Shown piece after piece: positions 25,380-33,083 of a stretch of 33,083 nucleotides of DNA. The stretch is from Pseudomonadota bacterium (GTDB lineage: Bacteria; Myxococcota_A; Bradymonadia; Bradymonadales; GCA-2716585). The notes under the pieces were generated by a model. That model worked only from the letters and a program-made list of their open reading frames with translations, was not told where the DNA came from and made no database searches. Within the stretch, counting starts at the first letter, position 1; every line of letters begins with the position of its first letter. The translations under genes and the position numbers were made by a program. The DNA lies in NCBI GenBank assembly GCA_005804885.1, contig SYOX01000161.1, forward strand, positions 1 to 33,083, given 5' to 3'.

Positions 25380-26488
25380 TGCTCAAACATGACGCGGACG
25401 CCGCACTCGACGAGCTCCGTGTTGCAGTTTCGGTTGCGGATGATGGGGTTCATGCAGTCCTCGATCTCCTGAAGGCGGTCCTCGCAGCTGTCCTGGAAGC
25501 ACTGGAGGGGATCGGCGGTGGGCATGCAGTCCTCAAAGCAGGTCAGGGCGTCGGTGATGTTCTCGCTGTCGCAGAAGTTGCGGGCGCATCGGGCCATGCC
25601 GAAGCCGACGCACTCGGCGCACTCGGTGTTGCCCTGGGCGCACTGGATGAAGCAGGCGGTGTCGTTGGGCTCGTCGCACTCGGTGTTGCGGCAGGTGTCG
25701 AAGTCGCCGCACAGGGCCGGCTCCATGCACAGGGGCTTGACGTCGTCGCCCTCGGCGACCCAGCGCTCGATGAGGTCGATCTCGTCCTGGGCGAGCTTCG
25801 GGCCGCCCTGGGGCATCAGCAGGGGGTCGCCGTCGCCGAGCTTGAGGCGCTCGACGAGGGTGGAGGCGCCGGGGTCGCAGGGGACGAAGGTGGCCGGGTT
25901 GAGGGCCTCGGTCATGCGGTCGAGGCTCTCGAAGCTGACGCCGCCCTGGGGGTTGTCGCCGCCGTGGCAGCTGCCGGGGAAGTTGCAGCTGCGGGTGACG
26001 ATGGGCTTGATGGCGCCGTCGAAGGTCAAGGCCGGGGGCTGGTCGGGCTCGGGCTCGGGCTCGCCGTCCAGCGGCGGGCAGTCGGCCTGCGCGGCGGCCA
26101 GATCGGCGGGCTTGCCGCAGGCCGACCAGCGGGCCATGGTCGCCTTCTCGATCTCGTTCATCTGGGTGCGGGTGTTGGGCGGCATGGGGTTGCTGGCGTT
26201 GTTGATCCGGACGATCGACAGGTCAGCGCGCGACAGCAGGCCCTGCTTGCCGCCCTCATCCTCAAGGACGTCGAGGCGGAAGGTCGCCGGGGCGCCGAGG
26301 CGGGGCGTGTCGGAGTGACACTCCAGGCAATAGGTCACCATCAGGGGGGCGATGTGCTCGGCGTGGTTGGGGAACTCGGGGACCTCATCAAAGAGCCCCA
26401 CGGGCTCCTCGCTGCCGAAGCCAGGGCAGCCGGTCAGCGATGCGGCGGCCATCGTCAAAAATGCGCATCGGGTGAAAATTGCCTTCAT
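25376..26488 (-). CDS. Lipoprotein with cytochrome c-like and Cys-rich domains
   Basis: A 370-residue envelope protein. Lipobox LTGC (Cys21). Residues of about 40-130 hold a haem c site CLECH (Cys54-x2-Cys57-His58) with a distal Met candidate in NPMPPNT, as in the Planctomycete-type cytochrome c domains. A second such domain (about 165-250) has CNFPGSCHG, where the Cys spacing is not CxxCH, and LLMPQGG. So one haem is likely and a second doubtful. The last 110 residues are a disulphide-type domain with about 20 Cys (CRNTEC, CAECVG, CARNFC). I chose ATG 26488 because it starts the signal peptide and follows GGAG at six bases. Electron transfer at the outer surface is a plausible but unproven role. 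Confidence 0.83.
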   Translation of the reverse strand: MKAIFTRCAFLTMAAASLTGCPGFGSEEPVGLFDEVPEFPNHAEHIAPLMVTYCLECHSDTPRLGAPATFRLDVLEDEGGKQGLLSRADLSIVRINNASNPMPPNTRTQMNEIEKATMARWSACGKPADLAAAQADCPPLDGEPEPEPDQPPALTFDGAIKPIVTRSCNFPGSCHGGDNPQGGVSFESLDRMTEALNPATFVPCDPGASTLVERLKLGDGDPLLMPQGGPKLAQDEIDLIERWVAEGDDVKPLCMEPALCGDFDTCRNTECDEPNDTACFIQCAQGNTECAECVGFGMARCARNFCDSENITDALTCFEDCMPTADPLQCFQDSCEDRLQEIEDCMNPIIRNRNCNTELVECGVRVMFEQ

Positions 26489-26797
26489 GGAACGCTCCGC
26501 GTCGATGGGATCTTCTTCGAGGGGGTCGCCTTCGTCGCTCAGGTCTCTGCGCCTGGCCATCTCCCCTGGTCAACCTGGGAGGCCCCGTTCTTGCCTCTCA
26601 ACAGCACTCTTTCTAACCCAGATCAGGCCCCTTCTACAAGGCGGCCGCCCGCCGCAGGGCGGGATGGGCGCCGCCTCTGTCCTCGGGCGGCGCGCCGACG
26701 GCGCAAAGGGCGTGGTGCGCCTGTCCCTGGATCGTGTTAAGTTCCGCGTGCGGAGGGTCGGCCCTGCGCGCTGACGCAGTCAAGACAGGAGAGAGCG
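26489..26797. other. Divergent spacer between two lipoprotein genes, no gene seen
   Basis: A 309-base gap. It holds a GC hairpin CCGCCC/GGGCGG near 26645-26662 and must contain promoters for both directions. On the minus strand TTGTAG-N17-TTAGAA (about 26610-26640) is a weak candidate. I see no convincing ORF. Confidence 0.5.
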
Positions 26798-27196
26798 ATG
26801 TCCCGTGCGCTGATATTGAGGGTGGCTTTGCTGGCCACCCTGGCCTTGATCGCCTGCGATACCCCACCTCCCACGGCGGAGATCCCCTCGCCGCCCACCT
26901 CGTCGGTCCCGCCGCCGGCCGATCAGGGCGCGGCGAAGGTCGGTGAGGCGGGCGCGCCCGTCGATGGGGCCGCGCCCTCCGAGGGCCAGGCCGCCGCGCC
27001 CGCTGGCGATCAGGGCGCCCCCGCTGGCGATGAGGCCCCGTCGGGGGGTGAGGGCGGCGGGCTGCTGCCGGACCCGGACTTCGCGCTCAAGGTCCCGGAG
27101 CTCAAGGCGCCCGAGGGCGAAAAGCCCAAGAACCTGCTCGGCGGCGAGGGCGAGGGCAAGCCGAAGCTGCTCGACGTCGACCTCAAGGGCGAGTGA
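26798..27196 (+). CDS. Small low-complexity lipoprotein
   Basis: 132 residues. Lipoprotein signal with lipobox LIAC (Cys20) after a short Arg-containing N-terminus, then a Pro/Ala/Gly/Asp-rich extended chain with repeated PAGDQGAPAGDEAP units and a Lys/Glu/Leu tail (LKVPELKAPEGEKPKNL). No globular domain is visible, so it may be a spacer or tether. The ATG has AGGAGAG just upstream. The following gene starts one base after its stop, so they form an operon. Confidence 0.77.
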   Translation: MSRALILRVALLATLALIACDTPPPTAEIPSPPTSSVPPPADQGAAKVGEAGAPVDGAAPSEGQAAAPAGDQGAPAGDEAPSGGEGGGLLPDPDFALKVPELKAPEGEKPKNLLGGEGEGKPKLLDVDLKGE

Positions 27197-27197
27197 G

Positions 27198-28385
27198 GTG
27201 GCAGGGCGGGCGCCGATCGCGGTCATCCCCACGCCGCGCTCGCGCTGGTGTGGCGGCGAGGTCTTCGGGCTGGGCGATCCGGTCTCGGAGGCCCGCGTCC
27301 TGGATCGCCCGCTGTCCCAGTGGCGCCCGCCGGAGCGGCTGGTCGCGCTGTCGAGCGAGGGGCCGAGGTCCGGGCCGCTGATCCTCTGGGGTGAGGATCT
27401 GTGGGTGTCGGGCAAGATGCTCAGGGTCTTCGAGGCGGCGGCGCGGGCGGTCGGGGGCGATCGCCCGGTGCGGCTGGTCCGCCCGGTCGCCGGGCCGGCG
27501 GCGGCCAGCGATCCGCTCGGGCGGCTGCCGCGGGTCAACGGGGGCGCCGCGATCGGCTTTGATCTCTGGTACATCCCCGAGGGCGTCGAGGCGCCCTGGC
27601 CCGACCCGGAGGGGTGGCCCGAGGCGCTGGAGGAGGCCGTCGGGGTCGACGTCGCGGCGCGTGTCCACGAGATCCAGATCGACGTCGATCCGATGGTGTC
27701 GCCGACGGGGCGGATGGGGATCGCGTTCTCGGACGTGGCCGCCGCGCCGGTGGGGCACTGGGCGGAGTTGACGAGGACGAACCTGCTGGCGATCGGCGCG
27801 CAGGCGCTTGAGCCCGGCGCGCTGCGGGGGGCGCTGTCGCTGGCGTGGGCGGCGCTGCGGGCCGTGAGCCTGAACCCGCACAAGGTGCTGGCGCGGGCGA
27901 CCCGCCGAGGGAGGGGCTGCTGGATCCACCCGTCGGCGGTGGTGGAGGGCTGCCACCTGGGCGATCGGGTCAAGGTGGACGCCTGCGCGGTGCTGCGCGG
28001 CTGCGTGGTGGGCGACGACGTCAAGGTCGGGGCGCTCTCCATCGCCGAGTTCAGCGTCATCGGTCGTGGGGCCGAGCTGCAGCGCCAGGCCACGGCGAAC
28101 CTGTCGGTGATCTACCCCGGCGCGCGGATCGGGGGGTTGATCCAGCTCGGGGTCGCGGGCCGAGGGTGCCGGCACAAGTTCGGGGCGATCGGCACGGACA
28201 TGAACCCGGTCGGGCCGGTCAAGGTCTTGAGCCCAGACGGCCTGCGCGTCGTCGACATTGGCTACCAGGGGGTCTGCCTGGGGCACGAGGCCTTCATCGC
28301 GGCGAACCTGACGATCGCGGCGGGGCGCCAGATCGAGGCCGGTCGCGTGGTCCTGAGCGAGTCCAGGGCCATCATACGCCGTTGA
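27198..28385 (+). CDS. Left-handed beta-helix (hexapeptide-repeat) protein
   Basis: 395 residues. The first 230 form a mixed alpha/beta region (GEVFGLGDPVSEARVLDRPL, GVDVAARVHEIQIDVDP) that I do not recognise, loosely like the sugar-nucleotide transferase-like part of bifunctional enzymes. Residues of about 235-395 are hexapeptide repeats (IHPSAVVEGCHLGDRVKVDACAV and so on), the left-handed beta-helix of acyltransferases such as GlmU and gamma-type carbonic anhydrases. It starts with GTG at 27198, one base after the lipoprotein stop; the reading frame extends upstream only as a shadow of that gene. An acyltransferase or nucleotidyltransferase role is likely, but the catalytic His is not identified. 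Confidence 0.8.
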   Translation: MAGRAPIAVIPTPRSRWCGGEVFGLGDPVSEARVLDRPLSQWRPPERLVALSSEGPRSGPLILWGEDLWVSGKMLRVFEAAARAVGGDRPVRLVRPVAGPAAASDPLGRLPRVNGGAAIGFDLWYIPEGVEAPWPDPEGWPEALEEAVGVDVAARVHEIQIDVDPMVSPTGRMGIAFSDVAAAPVGHWAELTRTNLLAIGAQALEPGALRGALSLAWAALRAVSLNPHKVLARATRRGRGCWIHPSAVVEGCHLGDRVKVDACAVLRGCVVGDDVKVGALSIAEFSVIGRGAELQRQATANLSVIYPGARIGGLIQLGVAGRGCRHKFGAIGTDMNPVGPVKVLSPDGLRVVDIGYQGVCLGHEAFIAANLTIAAGRQIEAGRVVLSESRAIIRR

Positions 28386-28457
28386 TTTAAAAGGTTTTTC
28401 TGGTCAGCGATGGAGGCCCGCCCCGGTGCGCCCGTGCGGCCTTTGGCGTTGCGGCCT

Positions 28458-29264
28458 TCAGGCGTCCGGGTTGTCTGCGGGTTTGCGCTCAAGGGCCTTG
28501 GCGTCGTCCCAGAGGCGGTCCATCTCGTCGAGGGTGGCGTCGGCGGGGTGTCGTCCGCGCAGCGCCAGGGCGGCCTCGATGTGGGCGAAGCGGCGCTGGA
28601 ACTTGTCGAGGGTGCGGCGCAGGGCGGCCTCGGCGTCGACGTCGAGCTTGCGGGCGAGGTTGACGAGGGCGAAGAGCGTGTCGCCGAGCTCGTCCTCGAT
28701 GGCGTCGTTGTCGCGGTTGTCGACGGCCTGTTTGAGTTCGGCGATCTCCTCGTCGACCTTGTTCATGACGCCGTCGAGGTCGGGCCAGTCGAAGCCGACG
28801 GTGCTGGCGCGGGCGGTGATGCGCTGGGCGCGCTGGAGGGCGGGCAGGTGTCTGGGGATGCCGGCCAGGACGGCGCGGCCCTGCTCCTGCTTGCGGCGCT
28901 CCCAGAGGTGGAGGACGTGGGATGCGCCGTCGACCTGGGCGTGGGCGAAGACGTGGGGGTGGCGGTCGATCATCTTGTCGGCGACGGTGTCCAGGACGCT
29001 CTGGAGGTTGAAGGCGCCGCGCTCGTCGGCGAGCTGGGCGTGGAAGACGATCTGGAAGGCGAGGTCGCCGAGCTCCTCGCGCAGGGCGAGGTCGTCGCGG
29101 TCGTCGATGGCGTCGAGGACCTCGTAGGCTTCCTCGACGAGGTGGGCGCGCATGGAGGCGTGGTCCTGGCGCAGGTCCCAGGGGCAGCCGGTCTGGGGGT
29201 GTCGCAGTGCGCGGACGATGGTCTGGAGACGATCGATGCGGGCGTCGTTGCCGTCGGTGTCCAT
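28458..29264 (-). CDS. mazG: Nucleoside triphosphate pyrophosphohydrolase MazG
   Basis: Hydrolyses (d)NTPs to NMP and PPi, a cytosolic house-cleaning enzyme. 268 residues with two MazG halves: EEAYEVLDAID and EELGDLAFQIVF in the first, then DEEIAELKQAVD and EDELGDTLFALVNLARK in the second. These are the EExxE and ExxD metal-binding sets. CPWDLRQDHASMRAHLVEE and HPHVFAHA are family hallmarks. I chose ATG 29264; the upstream frame runs through the divergent promoter and is not conserved-looking. It is convergent with the beta-helix gene and divergent from the TPR gene. Confidence 0.95.
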   Translation of the reverse strand: MDTDGNDARIDRLQTIVRALRHPQTGCPWDLRQDHASMRAHLVEEAYEVLDAIDDRDDLALREELGDLAFQIVFHAQLADERGAFNLQSVLDTVADKMIDRHPHVFAHAQVDGASHVLHLWERRKQEQGRAVLAGIPRHLPALQRAQRITARASTVGFDWPDLDGVMNKVDEEIAELKQAVDNRDNDAIEDELGDTLFALVNLARKLDVDAEAALRRTLDKFQRRFAHIEAALALRGRHPADATLDEMDRLWDDAKALERKPADNPDA

Positions 29265-29292
29265 GGGGTCAGCTCGGGTTTTGGTGTCGATC

Positions 29293-29344
29293 TTGTGACG
29301 GCGCGGGTTTGGGCTTATAGTCCCGCGAGGCGACACAACGACAA
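29293..29344. promoter_or_regulatory. Overlapping divergent promoters of the TPR gene and mazG
   Basis: Plus strand: TTGTGA (29293-29298), 17 bases, TATAGT (29316-29321), a good promoter for the gene at 29369. Minus strand: TTGTCG (29339-29344), 19 bases, TATAAG (29314-29319), toward mazG. The two -10 elements share the same base pairs. The plus-strand match is the better one. Confidence 0.6.
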
Positions 29345-29368
29345 CCTTGTAAAGACGGCCCTCTGCAG

Positions 29369-31486
29369 GTGTCAACCATCCACTCAAACGCCCAAAAACC
29401 TTGTCGTAGCCGCGCGTTGTCTGCGGCGGGGCTCCTGCTTGGAGTGCTGCTGCTGTGGCCGGCGGTGTCTCTGGGTCAGGCCGATCCGCTGGACATCGAG
29501 TCGATGATCCGAAAGCGGCCGGTGGTCGGCGAGGAGAAGAAGGAGGAGAAGCCCGAGGTCAGGCCTCCGGACGAGAGCCTGGTGCAGCTGGGCGTGCAGT
29601 GGAGCCAGCGTCGAGAGGCCGACAACGACGAGGCGCGCGATCGTCTCTTCGAGGATTACGTGCAGATCGCGGCGCGGCTGGGGCTGCCGAGCCGGCCCTA
29701 TGAGGCCAGGGTGCTGATCGAGGAGAGCGCGGCGGCGCTGGAGAAGGGCGACGAGGCCACGGCGCGCAAGCGGCTGGAGCAGGCCCGCCGTCTGGCGCCG
29801 CAGATGCCCATGGTCGAGTTCGCGCAGCTCTCTCTGGTGCTCAAGACCACACCGCAGGATGTCTTCGCGCTGGGCCGCCACCTGTCGGACGGCTACGCCA
29901 AGAGCTGGTCCTTCTTGCCGAGCCGCTTCGGGTGGGCCGTCAAGCTCGTGTCGGTCCTGTGGGTGTCGCTGTGCCTCTTCGGGCTGGCGCTGGCGCTGGC
30001 GCTGGTGGTGCGGCACGTGGGGTTGCTGGCCGATGATCTCAAGCGGGTCTTGCCGGAGGGCGTGGCGCGGCTCCAGGTGTTGTTGCTGCTGGCCTTGTTG
30101 CTGGGGGCGCCCCTGCTGTTGACGGGGTCGCTGCTGGTGTCGGCGGTGGCGGCGGCGGCGCTCCTGGGTGTGTACATGAGCTGGCCGGAGCGCGCGGCGG
30201 TGGCGGCGACGCTCGGTGCGCTGGCCTTGTTGCCGCAGGCCTTCGCGCTCAGCGGGGCGGGGATGAGCTTCCCGGGCAGCGAGGCGAGCGAGCTGGCCGC
30301 CTGGGGTTCCTTGGGCTGCGAGGGGGAGTGCGTCGAGGCGCTGGAGTCCCGGATCAAGGAGGGCGGCGATGTCGATCCGCGGATCGCGCACGCGCGGCAG
30401 TTCCTGCGGGTGAGCGAGGCGCTCAGGCGGGGTCCGGCCTCGGGTCACGCCGGCGCGCGGGCCACGCTCAAGGCGATGATGGACGACAAGACGCTGCCGC
30501 GTGAGATGAGGCCGGCGGTGCTCAACAACCTGGGCGTGTCCGAGGCGCTGACGGGCGATCTGGTGGCCTCCAGAGAGAGCTTCGAGGTCGTCGCGCAGAT
30601 GAACCCGGAGGACTGGCGGTCGTGGATCAACCTGGCGCGGGTGGCCGAGATGTCGGGCGACAACGCGCGGGTCGAGGCGTTGGTGCAGCAGGCGATCAAG
30701 CTGGGCCAGGACGAGGCGGCGCAGCGGGCCACGGTCGAGGATCGCACGATCGGGGTGTGGTTTCATTTCGAGGAGCTGCCGATGGAGCCGCTCTTCGAGG
30801 CGCACCTGGCCTCGGTCAAGCCCGATGACGGGCTGGCCGCCGCGCACTGGGCGCGCCTCGGCGGTGATCTGCCGCTGGACTCGATGCCGCTGCTGGCTGG
30901 CGGTGCGCTCTCGGTGCTCTTCATCACCTCGTTGATCGGGCGAGTGGCCGGTGCTGCGCGCCATTGCCCGCGCTGCGGCGGGTCGATGGGCGAGGGCCGC
31001 TCGGATCTGACGGCCCGCGACGGCGAGACGTGCACCGGTTGCACGCGCTGCTTCGAGGGCCGGGGCTCGATAAGCTACACCGAGCGCGTGTCGCACGAGG
31101 GCAAGACGGAGCGCTTCGGGCGCGTGAGTCTGTGGTCCTGGCGTGTGGGCAATGTCGTCTTGCCGGGGCTGGGGGCGGTGTTGTGTGGGTCGGCCTGGGG
31201 GCTGATGCCGCTGCTGCTGGTGTCTCTGGGGGTCGGCGGCCTGTGGATGGGTCAGGAGATCCTCGGAGACGCGTGGCGGTCGTTGACGCTGTGGGCCGAC
31301 GGGTCGGTGCTGATCAGCGGGGCCTTGCTGGCGTTGGCGGCGGTGGTGGCGCTGGCGCTGCTGTGGCTTGGGCCGCCGATCTACAAGCCAAGGGCCACGG
31401 CGGCCCCCGTGGCGCCGCGCAGGCCGCCGAAGCGGGGCCTGGACAGGGAGGCGGGCGACGGAGCGTTCGGTGAAGATGGCGACTGA
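29369..31486 (+). CDS. TPR and zinc-ribbon multi-pass membrane protein
   Basis: 705 residues. A signal sequence or first helix (about 15-37) leads into an extracytoplasmic region with a helical repeat segment (ARKRLEQARRLAPQMP). Then come at least three membrane helices (about 190-300), a TPR-like block (about 345-460: RPAVLNNLGVSEALTGDLVASRESFEVV), another helix (about 510-530), a zinc ribbon CPRCGG...CTGCTRC (about 532-568) and two more helices before a basic tail. I do not know its function; similar proteins are widespread in myxobacteria as hypothetical TPR proteins. It starts at GTG 29369, with a weak ribosome site. The next gene overlaps its end by 11 bases. Confidence 0.8.
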   Translation: MSTIHSNAQKPCRSRALSAAGLLLGVLLLWPAVSLGQADPLDIESMIRKRPVVGEEKKEEKPEVRPPDESLVQLGVQWSQRREADNDEARDRLFEDYVQIAARLGLPSRPYEARVLIEESAAALEKGDEATARKRLEQARRLAPQMPMVEFAQLSLVLKTTPQDVFALGRHLSDGYAKSWSFLPSRFGWAVKLVSVLWVSLCLFGLALALALVVRHVGLLADDLKRVLPEGVARLQVLLLLALLLGAPLLLTGSLLVSAVAAAALLGVYMSWPERAAVAATLGALALLPQAFALSGAGMSFPGSEASELAAWGSLGCEGECVEALESRIKEGGDVDPRIAHARQFLRVSEALRRGPASGHAGARATLKAMMDDKTLPREMRPAVLNNLGVSEALTGDLVASRESFEVVAQMNPEDWRSWINLARVAEMSGDNARVEALVQQAIKLGQDEAAQRATVEDRTIGVWFHFEELPMEPLFEAHLASVKPDDGLAAAHWARLGGDLPLDSMPLLAGGALSVLFITSLIGRVAGAARHCPRCGGSMGEGRSDLTARDGETCTGCTRCFEGRGSISYTERVSHEGKTERFGRVSLWSWRVGNVVLPGLGAVLCGSAWGLMPLLLVSLGVGGLWMGQEILGDAWRSLTLWADGSVLISGALLALAAVVALALLWLGPPIYKPRATAAPVAPRRPPKRGLDREAGDGAFGEDGD

Positions 31487-32636
31487 AGGTCAACTCAGCG
31501 ACACCTCGGTGGAGGCGCTGCTGCTGGATCTGGACGAGCGGCGCTTCACCGGGGTCCTCAAGATCAAGGCGGTGCTCGGGGAGGGTCAGGTCGAGGCGCT
31601 CAAGATCGAGCTGTCGGAGGGTGAGATCGTCCAGGTCGACTCGCCGACCCGCGCCGATGCCTGGCGCCTGGGTCAGCTGCTGGTGCGCGGCGAGCTCGTC
31701 TCTGCGGCGGACGTCGACGAGGCGCTCGAGCGCAGCAAGCTGCGCGGCAAGCCCCTCGGGGTGGTCCTGCTGGGGCTCAACAAGCTGCACCAGGGCCAGC
31801 TGGAGGACATCCTCCACATGCAGTTCGTCGAGGATCTGCACCGCGCGCTGGGCTGGAAGAAGGGGCAGTGGCAGCTTGAGGCCAAGGAGATCCCGCTGTT
31901 GCCGGGCGGCCCCGAGCCCCTCGACGCCGAGCAGGTGATCAAGGAGGGGCTCAAGCAGGCCGAGCGCTGGCCGACGATCCGCGCGCTGGTCCCCTCGCTG
32001 GACATGTCCTTCGTCAAGCGGATCAGCGGCCAGATCCAGCCCGAGGAGGCGCGGCAGAAGAAGATCGGGCCTCAGGAGCTCAAGGTCTTCAGCCTGATCC
32101 ATTACAGTCGGAGCGTGCGGGATCTGGTGCCGCTGGCTCGCCTGGAGACCTTCGAGGTCTGCCGCTCGCTGGCGCTGCTCATCCACGGCGAGATCATCGC
32201 GCCCCACAAGGAGGCCGAGCCCGAGCCGGTGGCCGCGCAGCCGCCCAGCAAGGCGGCCAGCGGCGAGAAGATCCGCGAGGCCGCCGCCTTCCACGGTTTC
32301 ACCGCCTTCCTCGTGATCGCGGTGCTGGCCGCTGGCCTCTGGATCTTCCTGTCCGCGCGCGAGAAGTCCACCCAGGAGGGCCAGCCCGAAGGCGGCGCCC
32401 AGGCCGCCGCCGTCGTCGATCCGATGCGAGACGCGTTGACAAGAGGCCAGATCGGTCGCATCTCAGCCGCTCTCGAGGTCTACCGCAGGCAGCGAGGGGA
32501 CTACCCCCCTCGCCTTGAGGTCCTCGTCGAGGTGCGGCTGCTGTCCGAAGGCGATCTGAAGGCCCCCGACTACGAGGGGATCTACAAGTACCGGCCGACC
32601 GGAGAGACCTACCGTCTGAGCCGCCCGAAGAAGTAG
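31476..32636 (+). CDS. DUF4388/MshEN-like protein with GspG-like C-terminal domain
   Basis: 386 residues. Residues 1-60 (GQLSDTSVEALLLDLDERRFTG...ELSEGEIVQVD) match the DUF4388/PATAN pattern of myxobacterial signalling proteins. Residues of about 62-115 (LGQLLVRGELVSAADVDEAL, then LGLNKLHQGQLEDIL) resemble the MshEN/GspE N-terminal fold, which can bind c-di-GMP. A membrane helix (about 268-288) follows, then a short outer domain (ISAALEVYRRQRGDYPPRLEVLV, YKYRPTGETYRLS) like the globular part of type II secretion pseudopilin GspG. The combination is unusual. The ATG overlaps the upstream stop by 11 bases. Confidence 0.78.
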   Translation: MATEGQLSDTSVEALLLDLDERRFTGVLKIKAVLGEGQVEALKIELSEGEIVQVDSPTRADAWRLGQLLVRGELVSAADVDEALERSKLRGKPLGVVLLGLNKLHQGQLEDILHMQFVEDLHRALGWKKGQWQLEAKEIPLLPGGPEPLDAEQVIKEGLKQAERWPTIRALVPSLDMSFVKRISGQIQPEEARQKKIGPQELKVFSLIHYSRSVRDLVPLARLETFEVCRSLALLIHGEIIAPHKEAEPEPVAAQPPSKAASGEKIREAAAFHGFTAFLVIAVLAAGLWIFLSAREKSTQEGQPEGGAQAAAVVDPMRDALTRGQIGRISAALEVYRRQRGDYPPRLEVLVEVRLLSEGDLKAPDYEGIYKYRPTGETYRLSRPKK

Positions 32637-32658
32637 AGCGCGAGGAGGCGCCGGACCC

Positions 32659-33083
32659 TTGGAGCACGAAGAGAGACAGCTCGAGTTCGACGACAACAAG
32701 GTCGCCGGCTATGTGTACGGACCCAGGGACGAGAACCTCAAGGTGATCGAGCGCCTGCTCGGGGTGCGGATCTCCGCGCGCGGGCCTCGCGTGCAGATCC
32801 AGGGCGACGCGCAGGCGAATCTGCTGGCGGCCCGAGCGCTGATGCAGCTCTACGACCTCGTCGCCAAGGGCCGCCCGGTGGCCCCCCTCGACGTGGAGCG
32901 GGCGCTGGCGATGCTGCGCGAGCAGCCCGACATGCAGATCGCCGACGTCTTCATGGACAACATCTTCACCTCCCACCGCAACAAGGTCGTCTCCCCCAAG
33001 GGCCTGAACCAGAAGCGCTACGTCGACGCGATCCGCCGCCATGACATCGTCTTCGGCATAGGCCCCGCCGGCACCGGCAAGAC
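32659..33083 (+). CDS. PhoH-family ATPase, cut by the window end
   Basis: The first 141 codons of a PhoH-like protein, an ATPase linked to RNA metabolism. Residues of about 15-60 form the KH-like N-terminal domain (NLKVIERLLGVRISARGPRVQIQG), followed by VSPKGLNQKRYVDAIRRHDIVFGIGPAGTGK, where the Walker A motif GPAGTGKT is interrupted by the window edge. TTG at 32659 is the best start, with GAGGAGG about ten bases upstream. It follows the DUF4388-like gene by 22 bases on the same strand and is probably co-transcribed. In many bacteria phoH is followed by ybeY and an HD-domain gene, which would lie beyond the window. Confidence 0.92.
   Translation, partial: MEHEERQLEFDDNKVAGYVYGPRDENLKVIERLLGVRISARGPRVQIQGDAQANLLAARALMQLYDLVAKGRPVAPLDVERALAMLREQPDMQIADVFMDNIFTSHRNKVVSPKGLNQKRYVDAIRRHDIVFGIGPAGTGK

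Overview
This is a GC-rich window that reads like a deltaproteobacterial-lineage chromosome (Myxococcota, Bradymonadota or a close relative). The signs are a long list of secreted lipoproteins with Pro/Glu/Asp-rich linkers, a double WD40 propeller, an AgmX/PglI-type C-terminal domain, a Ca-binding surface protein with a C-terminal membrane anchor of the MYXO-CTERM style, a DUF4388-like domain, RtcR, and an alkyldihydroxyacetone-phosphate-synthase-like enzyme. No taxonomic marker was compared, so the placement is inference. I see no phage, IS element, CRISPR array or integrase. The window looks like ordinary chromosome with many lineage-specific genes, and several genes use GTG or TTG starts.

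Layout. 1-5.5 kb: an extended SDR epimerase/reductase, an unrecognised protein, methionine aminopeptidase (minus) and, divergent from it, an exported 14-repeat WD40 protein. 5.5-9.4 kb: a lipoprotein alpha/beta hydrolase whose signal peptide has an ATC where the start codon should be, then a divergent rtcR without rtcBA beside it, then an AgmX-type lipoprotein. 9.6-12.5 kb: an AGPS-like FAD enzyme and, divergent from it, a Ca-binding surface protein, followed by a double-hairpin repeat. 12.75-16.93 kb: a three-gene minus-strand operon of radical SAM/B12-binding protein, haem-oxygenase-like diiron protein (HDO) and a second radical SAM/B12-binding protein. This is the best candidate for an undescribed pathway. 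17.3-22.2 kb (minus): a lipoprotein GH1 glycosidase, rsmG, and an 876-residue lipoprotein built of GDDxY repeats. 22.3-24.6 kb: a membrane protein, the RNase P RNA gene (minus), a C4 zinc-ribbon coiled-coil gene just upstream of it, a terminator, and a CAT-anticodon tRNA with its promoter. 24.7-26.5 kb (minus): two translationally coupled Cys-rich lipoproteins, the first cytochrome c-like. 26.8-28.4 kb (plus): a small lipoprotein and a hexapeptide-repeat protein. 28.4-33.1 kb: mazG (minus) with a shared divergent promoter region facing a plus-strand run of a TPR/zinc-ribbon membrane protein, a DUF4388-like protein with a GspG-like C-terminus, and phoH, which runs off the window.

How the genes work together. 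Housekeeping genes (map, rsmG, rnpB, tRNA, mazG, phoH) are interleaved with envelope genes. Three groups look like functional units: the rSAM-HDO-rSAM operon (likely a small-molecule or cofactor modification), the cytochrome-like/Cys-rich lipoprotein pair, and the TPR-DUF4388-phoH run. Domain calls rest on visible motifs and family knowledge; no database search was possible.
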